From Paracoccus sp. (in: a-proteobacteria) (GTDB lineage: Bacteria; Pseudomonadota; Alphaproteobacteria; Rhodobacterales; Rhodobacteraceae), in NCBI GenBank assembly GCA_030538425.1, contig JAUNTZ010000007.1:18086-82085 (forward strand): DNA of 64,000 bases. The letters are read 5' to 3'. The position numbers and the translations under genes are program-made. The notes beneath the pieces were generated by a model. The model was not told the origin of the DNA, ran no database searches, and worked only from the letters and a program-made list of their open reading frames with translations. Position 1 is the first letter of the stretch, and the number at the start of each line of letters is the position of its first letter. Of this stretch, positions 1-8,657 are shown piece after piece.

Positions 1-550
1 GCATGGCGGTCTCGATCTCGGACGCGACCGAGGCGCGAGCGGCGGCAAGGCGGGGATCATCGCTTGGCGGCAGCGCGGCCATCGCGCCACGAATTGCGGC
101 TTCGTCAAAGCTGTCCGGGGTCAGATATGGCAGGATCGCCGCGCGGATCTCGATTTCGGCACGGTCGCGGGCCTCCGAATTCAGCCGCGCCTCGGCCTCT
201 TCCATGGCGCGGGCATTGGCGGCGGCAATCGCGGCCTCGGCAACCGCTTCGGTCTCAGCCGCGAGGGCCGAACCCGTTTCGGGCGGAAGCGCGGCATCGA
301 CGGGTGCCGGGGTGGGCTCGGCTGCGGGCATCGTGACCGGGGCCGCAGGGGCGGCCTCGACCACCTCGGGCGGCGCCGGGCGCGGCTGCGGTCGCGGGCT
401 GGCCACCGGGGCAGGCGCTTCGATCGCCGATAGCCTGCGGCTGAGCGCATCTCGCAGCGATTCGGGCCAGAGCTGCGGATTGCTCCACATGAACCACCCT
501 CCGGCGCCCAGAGAACCCGCCAAAAGCAACAGACCGAACAGCCGCAGCAT
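1..550 (-). CDS. Membrane-anchored Pro/Ala-rich protein, partial (C-terminus off the left edge)
   Basis: The reading frame starts at 550 behind a strong ribosome site (GGAGGA, about 6 bases upstream) and is open for 183 codons to the window edge, so the C-terminus is missing. The first 23 residues form a hydrophobic segment beginning MLRLFGLLLLAGSLGAGG, which suits a signal anchor or uncleaved signal peptide. Residues of about 45 to 100 are a low-complexity stretch rich in proline and alanine, typical of a periplasmic linker. The next part, of about 100 to 183, is rich in Ala, Glu and Arg and looks helical. I do not recognise the family. It is divergent from infC. The opposite strand is also open here, but it has no ribosome site and no recognisable protein. 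Confidence 0.6.
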   Translation of the reverse strand, partial: MLRLFGLLLLAGSLGAGGWFMWSNPQLWPESLRDALSRRLSAIEAPAPVASPRPQPRPAPPEVVEAAPAAPVTMPAAEPTPAPVDAALPPETGSALAAETEAVAEAAIAAANARAMEEAEARLNSEARDRAEIEIRAAILPYLTPDSFDEAAIRGAMAALPPSDDPRLAAARASVASEIETAM

Positions 551-656
551 CGCTTCCTCCTGTCAGCGCCCGTCAGATGGGCCGCGTCCGGCCCCTATGC
601 CACAGCCCAAACCCCGCGAAAAGCCGGTTTGGGGAACCGAACCGGCTCAAATCCGG

Positions 657-685
657 TTGAAAAAGGGCGCTGCAATGACTATTTT
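657..685 (+). promoter_or_regulatory. Candidate sigma-70 promoter for infC
   Basis: TTGAAA at 657-662 and TATTTT at 680-685 are separated by 17 bases. They match the consensus at 5 of 6 and 4 of 6 positions. Transcription would start near 692 and leave a leader of about 30 nt before the infC start. This is inference from sequence only. Confidence 0.4.
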
Positions 686-723
686 GCGCGCTATTCAACT
701 GAACCTATCGAAGGAATTACGCC

Positions 724-1263
724 ATAGCCCGCAGACCGCATAACGCGCCTCCGACCCGCGACACCGGCCCCCGCGTCAACGAACGCATCCGCGTCTCTGA
801 AATCCGCCTGATCGGCGCGGATGGTGAGAATGTCGGCGTCGTCAGCCCCGCGCGCGGCCTTGAAATGGCCATCGAGGCCGGTCTTGATCTGGTCGAGATC
901 TCGCCCAACGCGACCCCGCCTGTCTGCAAGATCATGGATCTTGGCAAGTTCAAATACGAACAGCAAAAGCGCGAGGCCGAGGCCCGCAAGAAGCAAAAGG
1001 TGATCGAGGTCAAGGAAGTCAAGTTCCGCCCCGGCACCGACACGCATGACTATGACGTCAAGATGCGCAATGTGATGAAGTTCCTTGAGGGCGGCGACAA
1101 GGTCAAGGTGACGCTGCGGTTCCGAGGCCGCGAAATGGCGCATCAGGAGCTGGGTCTGGACCTTCTGAACCGGGTGCGCGACGACGTGGGTGAGACCGGC
1201 AAGGTCGAGAACATGCCCAAGCTCGAAGGCCGCCAGATGGTCATGATGATCGCCCCGAAATAA
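724..1263 (+). CDS. infC: Translation initiation factor IF-3, with AUA start codon
   Basis: IF-3 binds the 30S subunit, checks the start codon and initiator tRNA, and prevents premature 50S joining. The protein is 179 residues. The N-domain begins [20 protein letters not shown] and includes the conserved [17 protein letters not shown] stretch. The linker is rich in Lys and Glu, and the C-domain carries [15 protein letters not shown] and [14 protein letters not shown]. An in-frame stop at 700-702 bounds the frame, and no ATG, GTG or TTG lies between it and the conserved N-terminus. The only sensible start is ATA at 724, 8 bases after a GAAGGA ribosome site (710-715). Rare initiation codons are a known feature of infC (AUU in E. 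coli) and let IF-3 repress its own translation. An ATG at 865 would delete the conserved N-terminus and is rejected. Confidence 0.95.
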   Translation: MARRPHNAPPTRDTGPRVNERIRVSEIRLIGADGENVGVVSPARGLEMAIEAGLDLVEISPNATPPVCKIMDLGKFKYEQQKREAEARKKQKVIEVKEVKFRPGTDTHDYDVKMRNVMKFLEGGDKVKVTLRFRGREMAHQELGLDLLNRVRDDVGETGKVENMPKLEGRQMVMMIAPK

Positions 1264-1285
1264 GCTGCGAAGTTTGCCTGAAGCG

Positions 1286-1315
1286 AGGCCGTGCCTTGGG
1301 GCGCGGCCTTTTTTT
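1286..1315 (+). terminator. Rho-independent terminator of infC
   Basis: A 9-bp stem (1286-1294 with 1301-1309, one G-T pair) with a 6-base loop is followed by a run of seven T. It begins 22 bases after the infC stop. The same hairpin core (GGCC...GCGCGGCC plus a T-rich run) recurs in decayed form every 120 bp or so through the following 1.1 kb. Confidence 0.85.
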
Positions 1316-2400
1316 GTCGGTGATGGGGTGCGTTTTTGGGGTGGTGCCGCTTATCCTTTTGTCGTTCCGCGCGGCGGGGTGGGTGAAGGGGGTGCGGTTG
1401 ATGCGCGGCCTTCTCGCGCCATGGCTTTCGTTAGCGGCGGTGCGGTAGGGCGGCGCTGCGGTAGCGCCTTGTTGAGTCGGCCCGTGCGCAGCGGTTGCTT
1501 GGAACGGCCTCGCCTTTGACGCGCCGCTTCTTTTCATGCGCCATAACTTTCGTTGGCAGCGGTGCGGTAGGGCGGCGCCGTTGTCGTGCTTTGGTGCGTC
1601 AGTCCGTGTGCAGGGGTTGCGCGGAAAAGCGTTGCCTTTTTCAGCGGCCCCTCTTTCACCCTATGGTTTCAGTCGCACGCGGCGCGGGTCCAGTGCGTTG
1701 TCGCCTGTCCTTTGTTTCGTCGATCAGCGGCGTCGGTTGGCAGTGAAATGCCCTGTTGTTGATGCGCAGTTTATTTTTACACGCCATGGCTTGAGTTGGG
1801 AGCGGAGCGGCTGGGCGGCGTTGTCATCGTGGCTTGTTGCTTCGGCCCGCGCCAAGCGTCGGCGGGGAAAGGCTGTGCCGTTGCGGCGCGGCCGTTCTTT
1901 TCACGCCTTGGGTTGAATTGGAGGGGTAAGATCTGGTGCCGTGCCGCAAGTCTTTGTTTCGTCAGTCCGCGCGGTGTGGTGGGAAAGGACGTGTCTTTTG
2001 TGCGCGGCTATTTTCATGCGCCATGACTTTCGTCGGCGGCAGTGCGGTAGGGCGGCGTTTTGGTCGTGGATTGCTGTGTCGGTTGGTGCGCGGCGGCGGG
2101 AAAGACTGTGCCTTTTTCAGCGGCCCCTCTTTTCGCGCCACGGTTTGAGTTGCGTGCGGCGCGGTCCAGCGCCTTCTCGCCTGTCCTTTGTTTAGTCAGT
2201 CCGCGCGGTGTGGTGGGAAAGGCCGCGCCTTTGGTGCGCGGCTTTCTTCATGCGCCATGGCTTTCGTTGGTGGCGGTGCGGTAGAGCAGCGTTTTGGTTG
2301 TAGCTCGTTGCGTTGGCTCACGTCGGGCCGTGCCTTAGGCATAGCGGTGCTTGTTTTTTGCGTTTTTGATCCGCATGGCGGGAAAGGCCGTGGCTTTTAA
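1316..2400. repeat. Block A: about nine degenerate ~120-bp tandem repeats derived from the infC terminator region
   Basis: No credible gene lies between infC and dut. The region is a ladder of diverged copies. A recurring anchor (GCGCCATGGCTTTCG and variants) places its ATG-equivalent at 1421, 1543, 1663, 1786, 1908, 2023, 2140, 2257 and 2375, giving spacings of 115 to 123 bp. About 40 bases before each anchor is a GC-rich hairpin plus T-rich tract resembling the infC terminator. After the anchor many copies carry GGTGCGGTAGGGCGGCG. Alternate copies are closer to each other: those at 1663 and 2140 share CTTTTTCAGCGGCCCCTCTT, and those at 2023 and 2257 are alike. This suggests higher-order duplication. 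Short open frames run through the block only because it is GC-rich; none has a domain. Bases 2401-2563 hold nothing recognisable apart from the dut leader. Confidence 0.8.
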
Positions 2401-2563
2401 CGGGTTTTCTCTGTGCGGCACAGCGCGCTCGGCTTGCGCGATGTGATACTCCGCTTGTCCTTTAACGTGTTGAGAGCTTGCCGGGCAGCCACCTCGCGCG
2501 GGTTTCGCTCGCGCTGCGGGCGCGCTAAGACTGTCTGTCAGGCATCAATTCAAGGTCAGGGAC

Positions 2564-3040
2564 ATGTCGCAGAACCTCAACCGAGCCGCTCCGATCATCC
2601 AGATCACCCGTGCCGAGGGGGCGGATGCTGAGCTGCCATTGCCGTTTTACGCGACCGAAGGCGCTGCGGGGGCCGATCTTTGCGCGGATCTGGGCGGCGG
2701 GGCGGTCACTCTGGCGCCGCTTGAGCGGCGGCTTATCCCGACCGGGCTTTGTTTCGAGATACCAATAGGTTATGAGGTGCAGATCCGGGCGCGCTCGGGG
2801 GCGGCGCTGCGTGACGGGCTGGGGCTGGTCAATGCGCCCGGCACGATTGACAGCGATTATCGCGGGCCGGTCGGCGTCATTGCGATCAATCTCGGGCAGG
2901 CGGCCCTGACCATTCGTCACGGCGACCGCATCGCGCAGATGGTCGTCGCGCCGGTGGTGCAGGCCGCATTTGCGCTGAGCGACCGGCTGGAGCCGACGCC
3001 GCGCGGGGCGGGCGGCTTTGGCTCGACCGGGCGGGACTAG
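2564..3040 (+). CDS. dut: dUTP diphosphatase
   Basis: This enzyme hydrolyses dUTP to dUMP and pyrophosphate, keeps uracil out of DNA and supplies dUMP for thymidylate synthesis. The 158-residue length is usual for the homotrimeric family. All five motifs are visible in order: AGADLCA (about 35), RARSGAAL (about 75), [14 protein letters not shown] (about 88, with the catalytic Asp), GDRIAQMV (about 120) and the C-terminal [11 protein letters not shown] arm. The start is ATG 2564 behind CAGGGAC. The stop lies 3 bases before the next gene, so the two are probably co-transcribed. Confidence 0.96.
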   Translation: MSQNLNRAAPIIQITRAEGADAELPLPFYATEGAAGADLCADLGGGAVTLAPLERRLIPTGLCFEIPIGYEVQIRARSGAALRDGLGLVNAPGTIDSDYRGPVGVIAINLGQAALTIRHGDRIAQMVVAPVVQAAFALSDRLEPTPRGAGGFGSTGRD

Positions 3041-3043
3041 GCG

Positions 3044-4111
3044 ATGCTGGCATTTGGGGCTTTTGCGGCGGTGCTGGCCGTGGCCTGGGTGATGGAATGG
3101 CCTGCCCGGCGGGTCGCGCTGTGCTTCGCGATGCTCTGGACGGCGATTGTCGCGCTGCATCTGGTCGCGCCCGATAGCGGGTTGGCCGCGCGGGTCGGGG
3201 GCTCGGCGCGGGCATGGGGCGCGATTGGGCTGTTGGGTGGGGCGGCGGCGGGATATGCCGCGCTGATCCGTCGCCTGAGGGCGCGGGCGGTGCCGGTTGC
3301 CGCGCCCGATTCTGTCCACGATTCCGCGCCAGATACTTTGCCCGATCCCGCCCCCCAAGCCCCGTTCAGCGATGCCGAGCTTGACCGCTATGCCCGCCAT
3401 ATCGTGCTGCGTGAGATCGGCGGGGCGGGGCAAAAGCGGCTGAAAAACGCGCGGGTGCTGATCGTGGGCGCGGGCGGTCTTGGCGCGCCGGTTGCGCTGT
3501 ATCTGGCGGCTGCCGGCGTCGGGCGCATTACCATTGCCGATGATGACCGGGTGAGCCTGTCCAATCTGCAACGCCAGATCATCTTTCGCAGCGATGATGC
3601 CGGGGCCGCCAAGACCGAGGCCGCCGCGCGCGCCATGGCTGCGCTCAACCCGCATATCCGTGTCACCGCGCTCAACCGCCAGATCACCGAAGCCGATGCC
3701 GCGCTGATCGCGGATCACGACCTGATCCTTGACGGCACGGACAATTTTGCGGCGCGGGCGGGGGTGAACGCGGCGGCGGTCGCGGCGAAAACCCCGTTGA
3801 TTGCGGGCGCCATCGGCCAATGGGAGGGGCAGGTGACGCTGTTTGATCCGGCGCGCGGCGGCCCCTGCATGGCCTGTCTGTTCCCGCGCCCGCCTGCCGC
3901 GGGGCTTGCGCCATCCTGCGCCGAGGCGGGGGTGATCGGGCCGCTGCCGGGGGTGGTGGGCGCGCTCATGGCGCTTGAGGCGGTCAAGCATCTGACCGGG
4001 GCGGGGCAGGGCTTGGGCGGGCGGATGCTGGTCTTTGACGGGCTCTATGGTGAGACCCGGATGATCCACATCAAGCCCGACCCGGATTGCCCGGTCTGCG
4101 GGCCGCGCTGA
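3044..4111 (+). CDS. HesA/MoeB/ThiF-family adenylyltransferase with N-terminal membrane segments
   Basis: The E1-like domain spans residues of about 108 to 350. It has the nucleotide-binding GAGGLG (about 142-147), the acidic DDDRVSLSNLQRQ segment, and two zinc CxxC pairs (CMAC and CPVC near the C-terminus). Such enzymes adenylate the C-terminal glycine of a small sulfur-carrier protein (MoaD for MoeB, ThiS for ThiF). The first 75 or so residues are hydrophobic with two or three likely membrane helices, followed by a Pro/Asp-rich linker, so the enzyme is probably membrane-tethered. The gene starts 3 bases after dut. MoeB is the best guess from family and context, but no carrier protein is adjacent, so the substrate is inferred. 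Confidence 0.85.
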   Translation: MLAFGAFAAVLAVAWVMEWPARRVALCFAMLWTAIVALHLVAPDSGLAARVGGSARAWGAIGLLGGAAAGYAALIRRLRARAVPVAAPDSVHDSAPDTLPDPAPQAPFSDAELDRYARHIVLREIGGAGQKRLKNARVLIVGAGGLGAPVALYLAAAGVGRITIADDDRVSLSNLQRQIIFRSDDAGAAKTEAAARAMAALNPHIRVTALNRQITEADAALIADHDLILDGTDNFAARAGVNAAAVAAKTPLIAGAIGQWEGQVTLFDPARGGPCMACLFPRPPAAGLAPSCAEAGVIGPLPGVVGALMALEAVKHLTGAGQGLGGRMLVFDGLYGETRMIHIKPDPDCPVCGPR

Positions 4112-4197
4112 TTTTCGGGAACGGAATCGCGGGTTTGTGTCTTTAGATTGAAAGGGCGCATCTTGATCCGCGCCGGTTCATATCAGGGAGATAGACG

Positions 4198-4638
4198 ATG
4201 CGCATGACAAGCTGGATGGTGGCGGGCACGGCGGTTCTGGCCCTTGGGGCGTGTGAGTTTGGCGAGCGGCCGATCACCAAGACCGAGGCCGATCTGCGCG
4301 CCGCAGAGACCACCGCGCCCGCCGAGCCCACCCCGATCAGCGGCCCGGTTGAGCCCGCCAATTCGTTGAATGGTTTGTATAATCTTCAAGCCACGAGTTG
4401 CGGCGACGCCGACAGCACCGGGCAGCTGGAGATCAGCGGCAACCGCTTCAACTTCCATCAGGCGCAATGCACTGCGACCGACAGCAATGTCGAGGGTGGA
4501 CACACCTCGGTGTCGCTGTCCTGTTCGGATAGTGACCGCAACTGGAGCCGTCAGGTGCAGCTGCGTCTGGCCCCGGGTCAGCTGCAACTGACCGAAGATC
4601 GCGTGACGCTGACCTATTATCGTTGCCCGGCGGTCTGA
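4198..4638 (+). CDS. Small lipoprotein of unknown function
   Basis: The 146-residue product has a typical lipoprotein signal (MRMTSWMVAGTAVLALGAC) with Cys19 as the lipidated residue. It is therefore probably exported and anchored in the outer membrane. A Thr/Pro/Ala-rich linker follows, then a compact domain of about 90 residues with several cysteines (near 68, 91, 108 and 143) that could form disulfides. The C-terminal part (QVQLRLAPGQLQLTEDRVTL) looks like beta strands. The start is supported by a GGGAG ribosome site. No family was recognised. It converges on the SH3-domain gene. Confidence 0.75.
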   Translation: MRMTSWMVAGTAVLALGACEFGERPITKTEADLRAAETTAPAEPTPISGPVEPANSLNGLYNLQATSCGDADSTGQLEISGNRFNFHQAQCTATDSNVEGGHTSVSLSCSDSDRNWSRQVQLRLAPGQLQLTEDRVTLTYYRCPAV

Positions 4639-4644
4639 GCTGAG

Positions 4645-4668
4645 CGGCCCGGGCGCAGGTCCGGGCCG
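4645..4668. terminator. GC-rich hairpin between convergent genes
   Basis: CGGCCCGG (4645-4652) pairs perfectly with CCGGGCCG (4661-4668) around an 8-base loop. It sits just after the lipoprotein stop and before the stop of the convergent SH3 gene. There is no T-run on either side, so any terminator role is uncertain. Confidence 0.4.
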
Positions 4669-4674
4669 ATGGCC

Positions 4675-5448
4675 CTAATCGCGCAGCTCTTCTGCATCGA
4701 CGCCCCAGATGGCGGGTTTCGGAACCCAGCCGGTCGCGCCATTGCCCGAGAGGCGGCACCAGTCGGGGTTACACTGGTTCAGCCGCATGATCACGCCATT
4801 CTCGATCATCGCCACAACGCTTGCATTCATGTCGGGGCGAGAGCGCATCTCAACCATGTCCTGCTGGACGATTGCGGTGCGCACCGGCGACAGAAGGATG
4901 TAATGCACCCAGCCGCCCGCGCCGTCGCGGTCCACCACGCGGCGCCAGTTGCCATATTCGCCGACCACGCGCAGCGGCATGCCGGAATGACGGAACACCC
5001 AGTCGATGCGGTGCGAGAGGCTGGGCCCGCGCCGCACATTCCCCTCGCTGCCCTTGAGCGAGACATAGCGCGGCAAGGGCAGGCGCGTGACCGGGCCGCG
5101 AATCTCGACCGGCGCGGCTGCGGCGGCCTCGACCGTTTCGGGGCGGGGCTGCGGGGGGGCGGCCTGAACCGGCGGGGCGTCGGACTGCGCCAGCTCGATA
5201 CTGGTTTCGGTCTCAGCGGCTGCCGCGCTGTCGATCTGCGGGTTGATGCGCGCCTGCGCGGGCTGCATCAGCGCCACGCCCAAGGCCAGCACGGCCACGC
5301 CGCTGGCGGTCTTGCCTGCAACCCCCAAACCCAGCCATGATCGCGCCAGCCTCCGCGCGATACCGGGCCGGTCGCCCTCACCCTTCGTCCAGCCATGCCG
5401 GCGCGCGGATTTCACCGCGCGGCGCACCGATGGGGTCATATACGCCAT
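4675..5448 (-). CDS. Exported SH3-domain protein (SH3_4-like)
   Basis: This 257-residue protein has a basic N-terminal region of about 40 residues followed by a hydrophobic segment ending MQPAQA, consistent with a long signal peptide or anchor. A Pro/Ala-rich linker leads to two bacterial SH3-like repeats, one around residues 130 to 185 (YVSLKGSEGNVRRGPSLSHR, then GGWVH) and one around 190 to 250 (VEMRSRPDMNASVVAM, then GWVPKPAIWGV). Such modules bind peptides or cell-wall material in the periplasm. The exact role is unknown. Start 5448 has a GAGGGCAAGGG ribosome region. Promoter signals for it and the divergent dehydrogenase must lie in 5449-5598. Confidence 0.75.
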   Translation of the reverse strand: MAYMTPSVRRAVKSARRHGWTKGEGDRPGIARRLARSWLGLGVAGKTASGVAVLALGVALMQPAQARINPQIDSAAAAETETSIELAQSDAPPVQAAPPQPRPETVEAAAAAPVEIRGPVTRLPLPRYVSLKGSEGNVRRGPSLSHRIDWVFRHSGMPLRVVGEYGNWRRVVDRDGAGGWVHYILLSPVRTAIVQQDMVEMRSRPDMNASVVAMIENGVIMRLNQCNPDWCRLSGNGATGWVPKPAIWGVDAEELRD

Positions 5449-5598
5449 CTGCCCTTGCCCTCATCCTGCGGTCTGTTGCCGCTTTTTCCTCATGACGCCG
5501 CATCTTTGGTCGCGCGGCTTGTTCGGGGTCTTGTGCCTGTGCCCCATGCGTTGCACTTTGCCAAAACGCGCCCCGCTTTGGAAGAGAGGACAAGCGAA

Positions 5599-6588
5599 AT
5601 GAGCCCAGCCGCCCGCCTTCGTGTGACCGTAACGCGACGCCTGCCCGAGGCGGTCGAGACCCGGATGAAGGAATTATTCGACGTTTCGCTGCGTGACGAC
5701 GACAGCCGGATGGAGCGTGACGCGTTGGTCGAGGCGATGAAAGCCAGCGATGTTCTGGTCCCCACCATCACCGACAAGATTGATTCGGCCATGCTGGCGC
5801 AGGCCGGGGACCGTCTGAAACTGATCGCCAATTTCGGCGCGGGGGTCGATCATATCGACGTGCATTCGGCGCGGCAGCGGGGGATTCTGGTCTCGAACAC
5901 GCCTGGTGTGGTGACCGATGACACCGCCGACATGACGCTTGCGCTGATTCTGGCGGTGACGCGGCGCATCCCCGAGGGGCTGGCCGAGATGCAGGCCGGG
6001 GACTGGCGCGGCTGGTCGCCGATCTCGCATCTGGGCGGGCGTCTGGGCGGGCGGCGGCTGGGCATTATCGGCATGGGCCGGATCGGTCAGGCCGTGGCGC
6101 GCCGCGCCAATGCCTTCGGGATGCAGGTCCATTATCACAACCGCACCCGCCTGCGCCCCGAGATCGAGGACCAACTGGCCGCGAATTACTGGGAAAGTCT
6201 GGATCAGATGCTGGCGCGGATGGACATCATCTCGATCAACACGCCGCACACGCCAGCGACTTTCCATCTGCTGAACGCGCGGCGGCTGAAGCTGCTGAAG
6301 CCCTCGGCGGTGGTGGTGAACACCTCGCGCGGTGAGGTGATCGACGAGAACGCGCTGACGCGGATGCTGCGCGCGGGTGAGATCGCGGGGGCGGGGCTTG
6401 ACGTGTTCGAACACGGCCATGAGATCAACCCGCGCCTGCGTGAGCTGCCCAATGTCGTGCTTCTGCCGCATATGGGCTCGGCCACGGTCGAGGGCCGCGC
6501 AGAGATGGGCGAGAAAGTCATCATCAATATCAAGACCTTCGCCGACGGCCACCGCCCGCCGGATCAGGTGGTGCCGGGGATGCTTTAG
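5599..6588 (+). CDS. D-isomer 2-hydroxyacid dehydrogenase (glyoxylate/hydroxypyruvate reductase type)
   Basis: The product is 329 residues, the usual family length. It has the Rossmann loop GMGRIG (near 157), the catalytic Arg in NTSRGEVIDE (about 237), a catalytic Glu in the GLDVFEHGHEINP region, and the catalytic His in LLPHMGSAT (about 291). The residues after the second Rossmann strand are HNRTR instead of an acidic residue, which favours NADPH over NADH. The likely reaction is reduction of glyoxylate or hydroxypyruvate, but sequence does not settle the substrate. ATG 5599 is preceded by GAGAGGA at 5584-5590. The longer upstream extension of the frame is rejected because it lacks a ribosome site and family similarity. 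Confidence 0.88.
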   Translation: MSPAARLRVTVTRRLPEAVETRMKELFDVSLRDDDSRMERDALVEAMKASDVLVPTITDKIDSAMLAQAGDRLKLIANFGAGVDHIDVHSARQRGILVSNTPGVVTDDTADMTLALILAVTRRIPEGLAEMQAGDWRGWSPISHLGGRLGGRRLGIIGMGRIGQAVARRANAFGMQVHYHNRTRLRPEIEDQLAANYWESLDQMLARMDIISINTPHTPATFHLLNARRLKLLKPSAVVVNTSRGEVIDENALTRMLRAGEIAGAGLDVFEHGHEINPRLRELPNVVLLPHMGSATVEGRAEMGEKVIINIKTFADGHRPPDQVVPGML

Positions 6589-6623
6589 GCTGAGGGGCCT
6601 CGTTTGGGGCTATTGAAAGGGCG

Positions 6624-7733
6624 TCAGGCGGCGGGCAGGGCAGAAAGCTGCAAATCCTCATCCAGTGCGACCAGATCGGCAACCGGCACCCCTTCCGCGA
6701 TGGCCAGAGGCGCAAGCCCCATGGCGCGGCGCGGAATATCGGTGGCCATCGCCACGGCCTGCGCCAGATCCACGCCGCAATTGCGGTGCAGCCAACGGAT
6801 CGAGCCGATCATGTCGATATGCGCCCCGGCAAGTGCGCCTGCGGTATTGACCAGACGCCCGTCCTCGACCCGGATCTCCATATCGTAAAGGCGGAAACGG
6901 TCCGGCCCGCCGACCGTTGGCATGGCGTCCGAGACCAGAAAGACCCGATCCGCGACCGGCCGCGCGGCAAGGGCGATGCGGATCATCTCGGGGCTGACAT
7001 GGATGCCATCGGCAATCAGCCCGCAATAGGCGTCCGAGAGGATGGCCGCCGCGATGATCCCCGGCTCGCGCGAGGTCATTTGCGGCATGGCGTTGAACAG
7101 ATGGGTGAACAGCGTGACGCCCCGCGACAGCGCCGCGCGGGTTTCCTCGGCATTGGCCATGGAATGCCCCGCCGACAGCCGCACGCCCATCGCCACCGCC
7201 TCGGCCATCAGCGCAGGATCGGCCAGTTCGGGCGCAAGGGTCAGCATCACCGGCACATCCGCCCCTCGCAGCCGCGCCAGGGTCTCGATCATCCGCCGGT
7301 CAAGCGGGCGGATGAACCGCGCGTCATGGGTGCCGCGCCGGGCGGGGGCCAGATGTGGGCCTTCGATATGGATGCCCGCAATCCCCGGCGCGCCCAAAGC
7401 CATCGCGGCAATCACCGCATCGGCGGCGGCATCCGTGACCTCGGGGGCGTCGGTGATGACCGTGGGCAGGATCGAGACCGTGCCAAGCCCGCGATGCGCC
7501 GCCGCAATCGCGGCCAGCCCCTCGGGGGTGGGGGTGGAGTTGAACAAAACTCCGCCGCCGCCATTGACCTGCAAATCGGTCGCGCCCGGCATCAGCAGCG
7601 CGACCCGCGCATCGGGCCGGTCCTGCCCAAGCGGGCGGATGCGCGAGACGCGGCCTGCTGTGATCTCGACCGCCTGCCCCGTCTGCAGGGCCCCGTCGCG
7701 CCAGATCTGCCCTGCTGCGACAAGCAGGCTCAT
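6624..7733 (-). CDS. nagA: N-acetylglucosamine-6-phosphate deacetylase
   Basis: NagA removes acetate from GlcNAc-6-phosphate to give GlcN-6-phosphate, the first cytosolic step of GlcNAc catabolism and murein-sugar recycling. The 369 residues show the amidohydrolase barrel with DLQVNGGGG near 55, the metal-binding Glu in GIHIEGPHLAP (about 123), histidines in SAGHSMANA (about 190) and FTHLFNAM (about 210), and the catalytic Asp in LVSDAMPTVGG (about 267). The start codon overlaps the nagB stop by 4 bases (ATGA), so translation is probably coupled in a nagBA operon. No dedicated sugar transporter is adjacent. Confidence 0.95.
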   Translation of the reverse strand: MSLLVAAGQIWRDGALQTGQAVEITAGRVSRIRPLGQDRPDARVALLMPGATDLQVNGGGGVLFNSTPTPEGLAAIAAAHRGLGTVSILPTVITDAPEVTDAAADAVIAAMALGAPGIAGIHIEGPHLAPARRGTHDARFIRPLDRRMIETLARLRGADVPVMLTLAPELADPALMAEAVAMGVRLSAGHSMANAEETRAALSRGVTLFTHLFNAMPQMTSREPGIIAAAILSDAYCGLIADGIHVSPEMIRIALAARPVADRVFLVSDAMPTVGGPDRFRLYDMEIRVEDGRLVNTAGALAGAHIDMIGSIRWLHRNCGVDLAQAVAMATDIPRRAMGLAPLAIAEGVPVADLVALDEDLQLSALPAA

Positions 7734-8524
7734 CGGGCGCCCTCACTTTCGAAGGCGCTGTCCTGGCCGCCCGGATGGACATGGTCGTAATATTCGCGCA
7801 GGCGCAGATCAGCTGCGGCCTCGGCGTCCAGAACCACGGTGGCGCGGGGGTGCATTTGCAGGATCGAGGCCGGGCAGGCCGCGCTGACCGGGCCTTCGAC
7901 CATGGCGGCGACCGCGCGGGCCTTCGATGCGCCGGTGGCCAAAAGCAGGCAATGGCGCGCCTCAAGGATGGTTTGCACGCCCATGGTGATCGCATAGCGC
8001 GGCATCGCACCCTCATCGTCGAAATATTGCCGGTTGGCGGCGCGGGTGCTCTCGGTCAGGGTCTTGATCCGGGTGCGTGAGCCCAGGCTCGAGGTCGGCT
8101 CATTGAAACCGATATGGCCGTTCTGCCCGATCCCCAGCAATTGCAGGTCGATCCCGCCCGCCTGCCGGATCTGCACCTCATAGGCATCGGCCTCGGCCAC
8201 CGGGTCTTGCGCATCGCCCTTGGGCAGATGGGTGCGGTTTTGGTCGATATCGACATGATCGAACAGCGCGTCGCGCATATAATGGCGATAGGAGGCGGGA
8301 TGATCCCCGGCCAGCCCGACATATTCATCAAGGTTAAAGCTGGTGACCCCCGCGAAGGACAGCCCCTTCGCGTAAAGCGCGCGAAGTTCCGCATAAACCG
8401 GCACCATCGTCCCGCCCGTGGCCAGCCCCAGAACCGAATCTGGTGTGTCGCGCAGCTGCTCCGCGATGATCTCGGCTGTGCGTCGCGTCGCGTCCCTCGC
8501 GCTGTCGAGGATGAGGACTTTCAT
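7730..8524 (-). CDS. nagB: Glucosamine-6-phosphate deaminase
   Basis: NagB converts glucosamine-6-phosphate to fructose-6-phosphate and ammonia, feeding amino sugars into glycolysis. The 264-residue product has GLATGGTMVPVYAELR (phosphate loop, about 35), FNLDEYVGL with the catalytic Asp (about 66), GIGQNGHIGFNEP with the catalytic His/Glu dyad (about 132 to 145) and LLLATGASKARAV. ATG 8524 is chosen because AAGGAG precedes it and the family begins MKVLIL. The 22 additional upstream codons are not conserved-looking. It is the first gene of nagBA. Confidence 0.95.
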   Translation of the reverse strand: MKVLILDSARDATRRTAEIIAEQLRDTPDSVLGLATGGTMVPVYAELRALYAKGLSFAGVTSFNLDEYVGLAGDHPASYRHYMRDALFDHVDIDQNRTHLPKGDAQDPVAEADAYEVQIRQAGGIDLQLLGIGQNGHIGFNEPTSSLGSRTRIKTLTESTRAANRQYFDDEGAMPRYAITMGVQTILEARHCLLLATGASKARAVAAMVEGPVSAACPASILQMHPRATVVLDAEAAADLRLREYYDHVHPGGQDSAFESEGAR

Positions 8525-8657
8525 CGCATGCTCCTTGCCCGGGGCGGAACGGCCCCGCTGCAAATAGGAACGCGCGGCCTCTGGGGTCAAGCCCTTTCGC
8601 CCGTCTATGCCGCAGCAGGATGTCAGCTGGCTGCGCGTCGCTCAGCCCGACCGCGCC

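Noticed and set aside
3-743. A 246-codon plus-strand open frame at the left edge
   Set aside because: It is opposite the minus-strand gene with a strong ribosome site and a membrane anchor. It has no ribosome site or domain, and it runs into the infC leader.
1274-2400. Seven or eight plus-strand open frames of 60 to 130 codons in the infC-dut gap
   Set aside because: They overlap each other in several frames, follow the ~120-bp repeat period, have no ribosome sites, and show no recognisable protein. They are translations of the repeat block.
1316-2400. CRISPR array
   Set aside because: Units are ~120 bp, diverged along their full length, without short identical repeats and unique spacers, and no cas gene is near. 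The same applies to the other four blocks.
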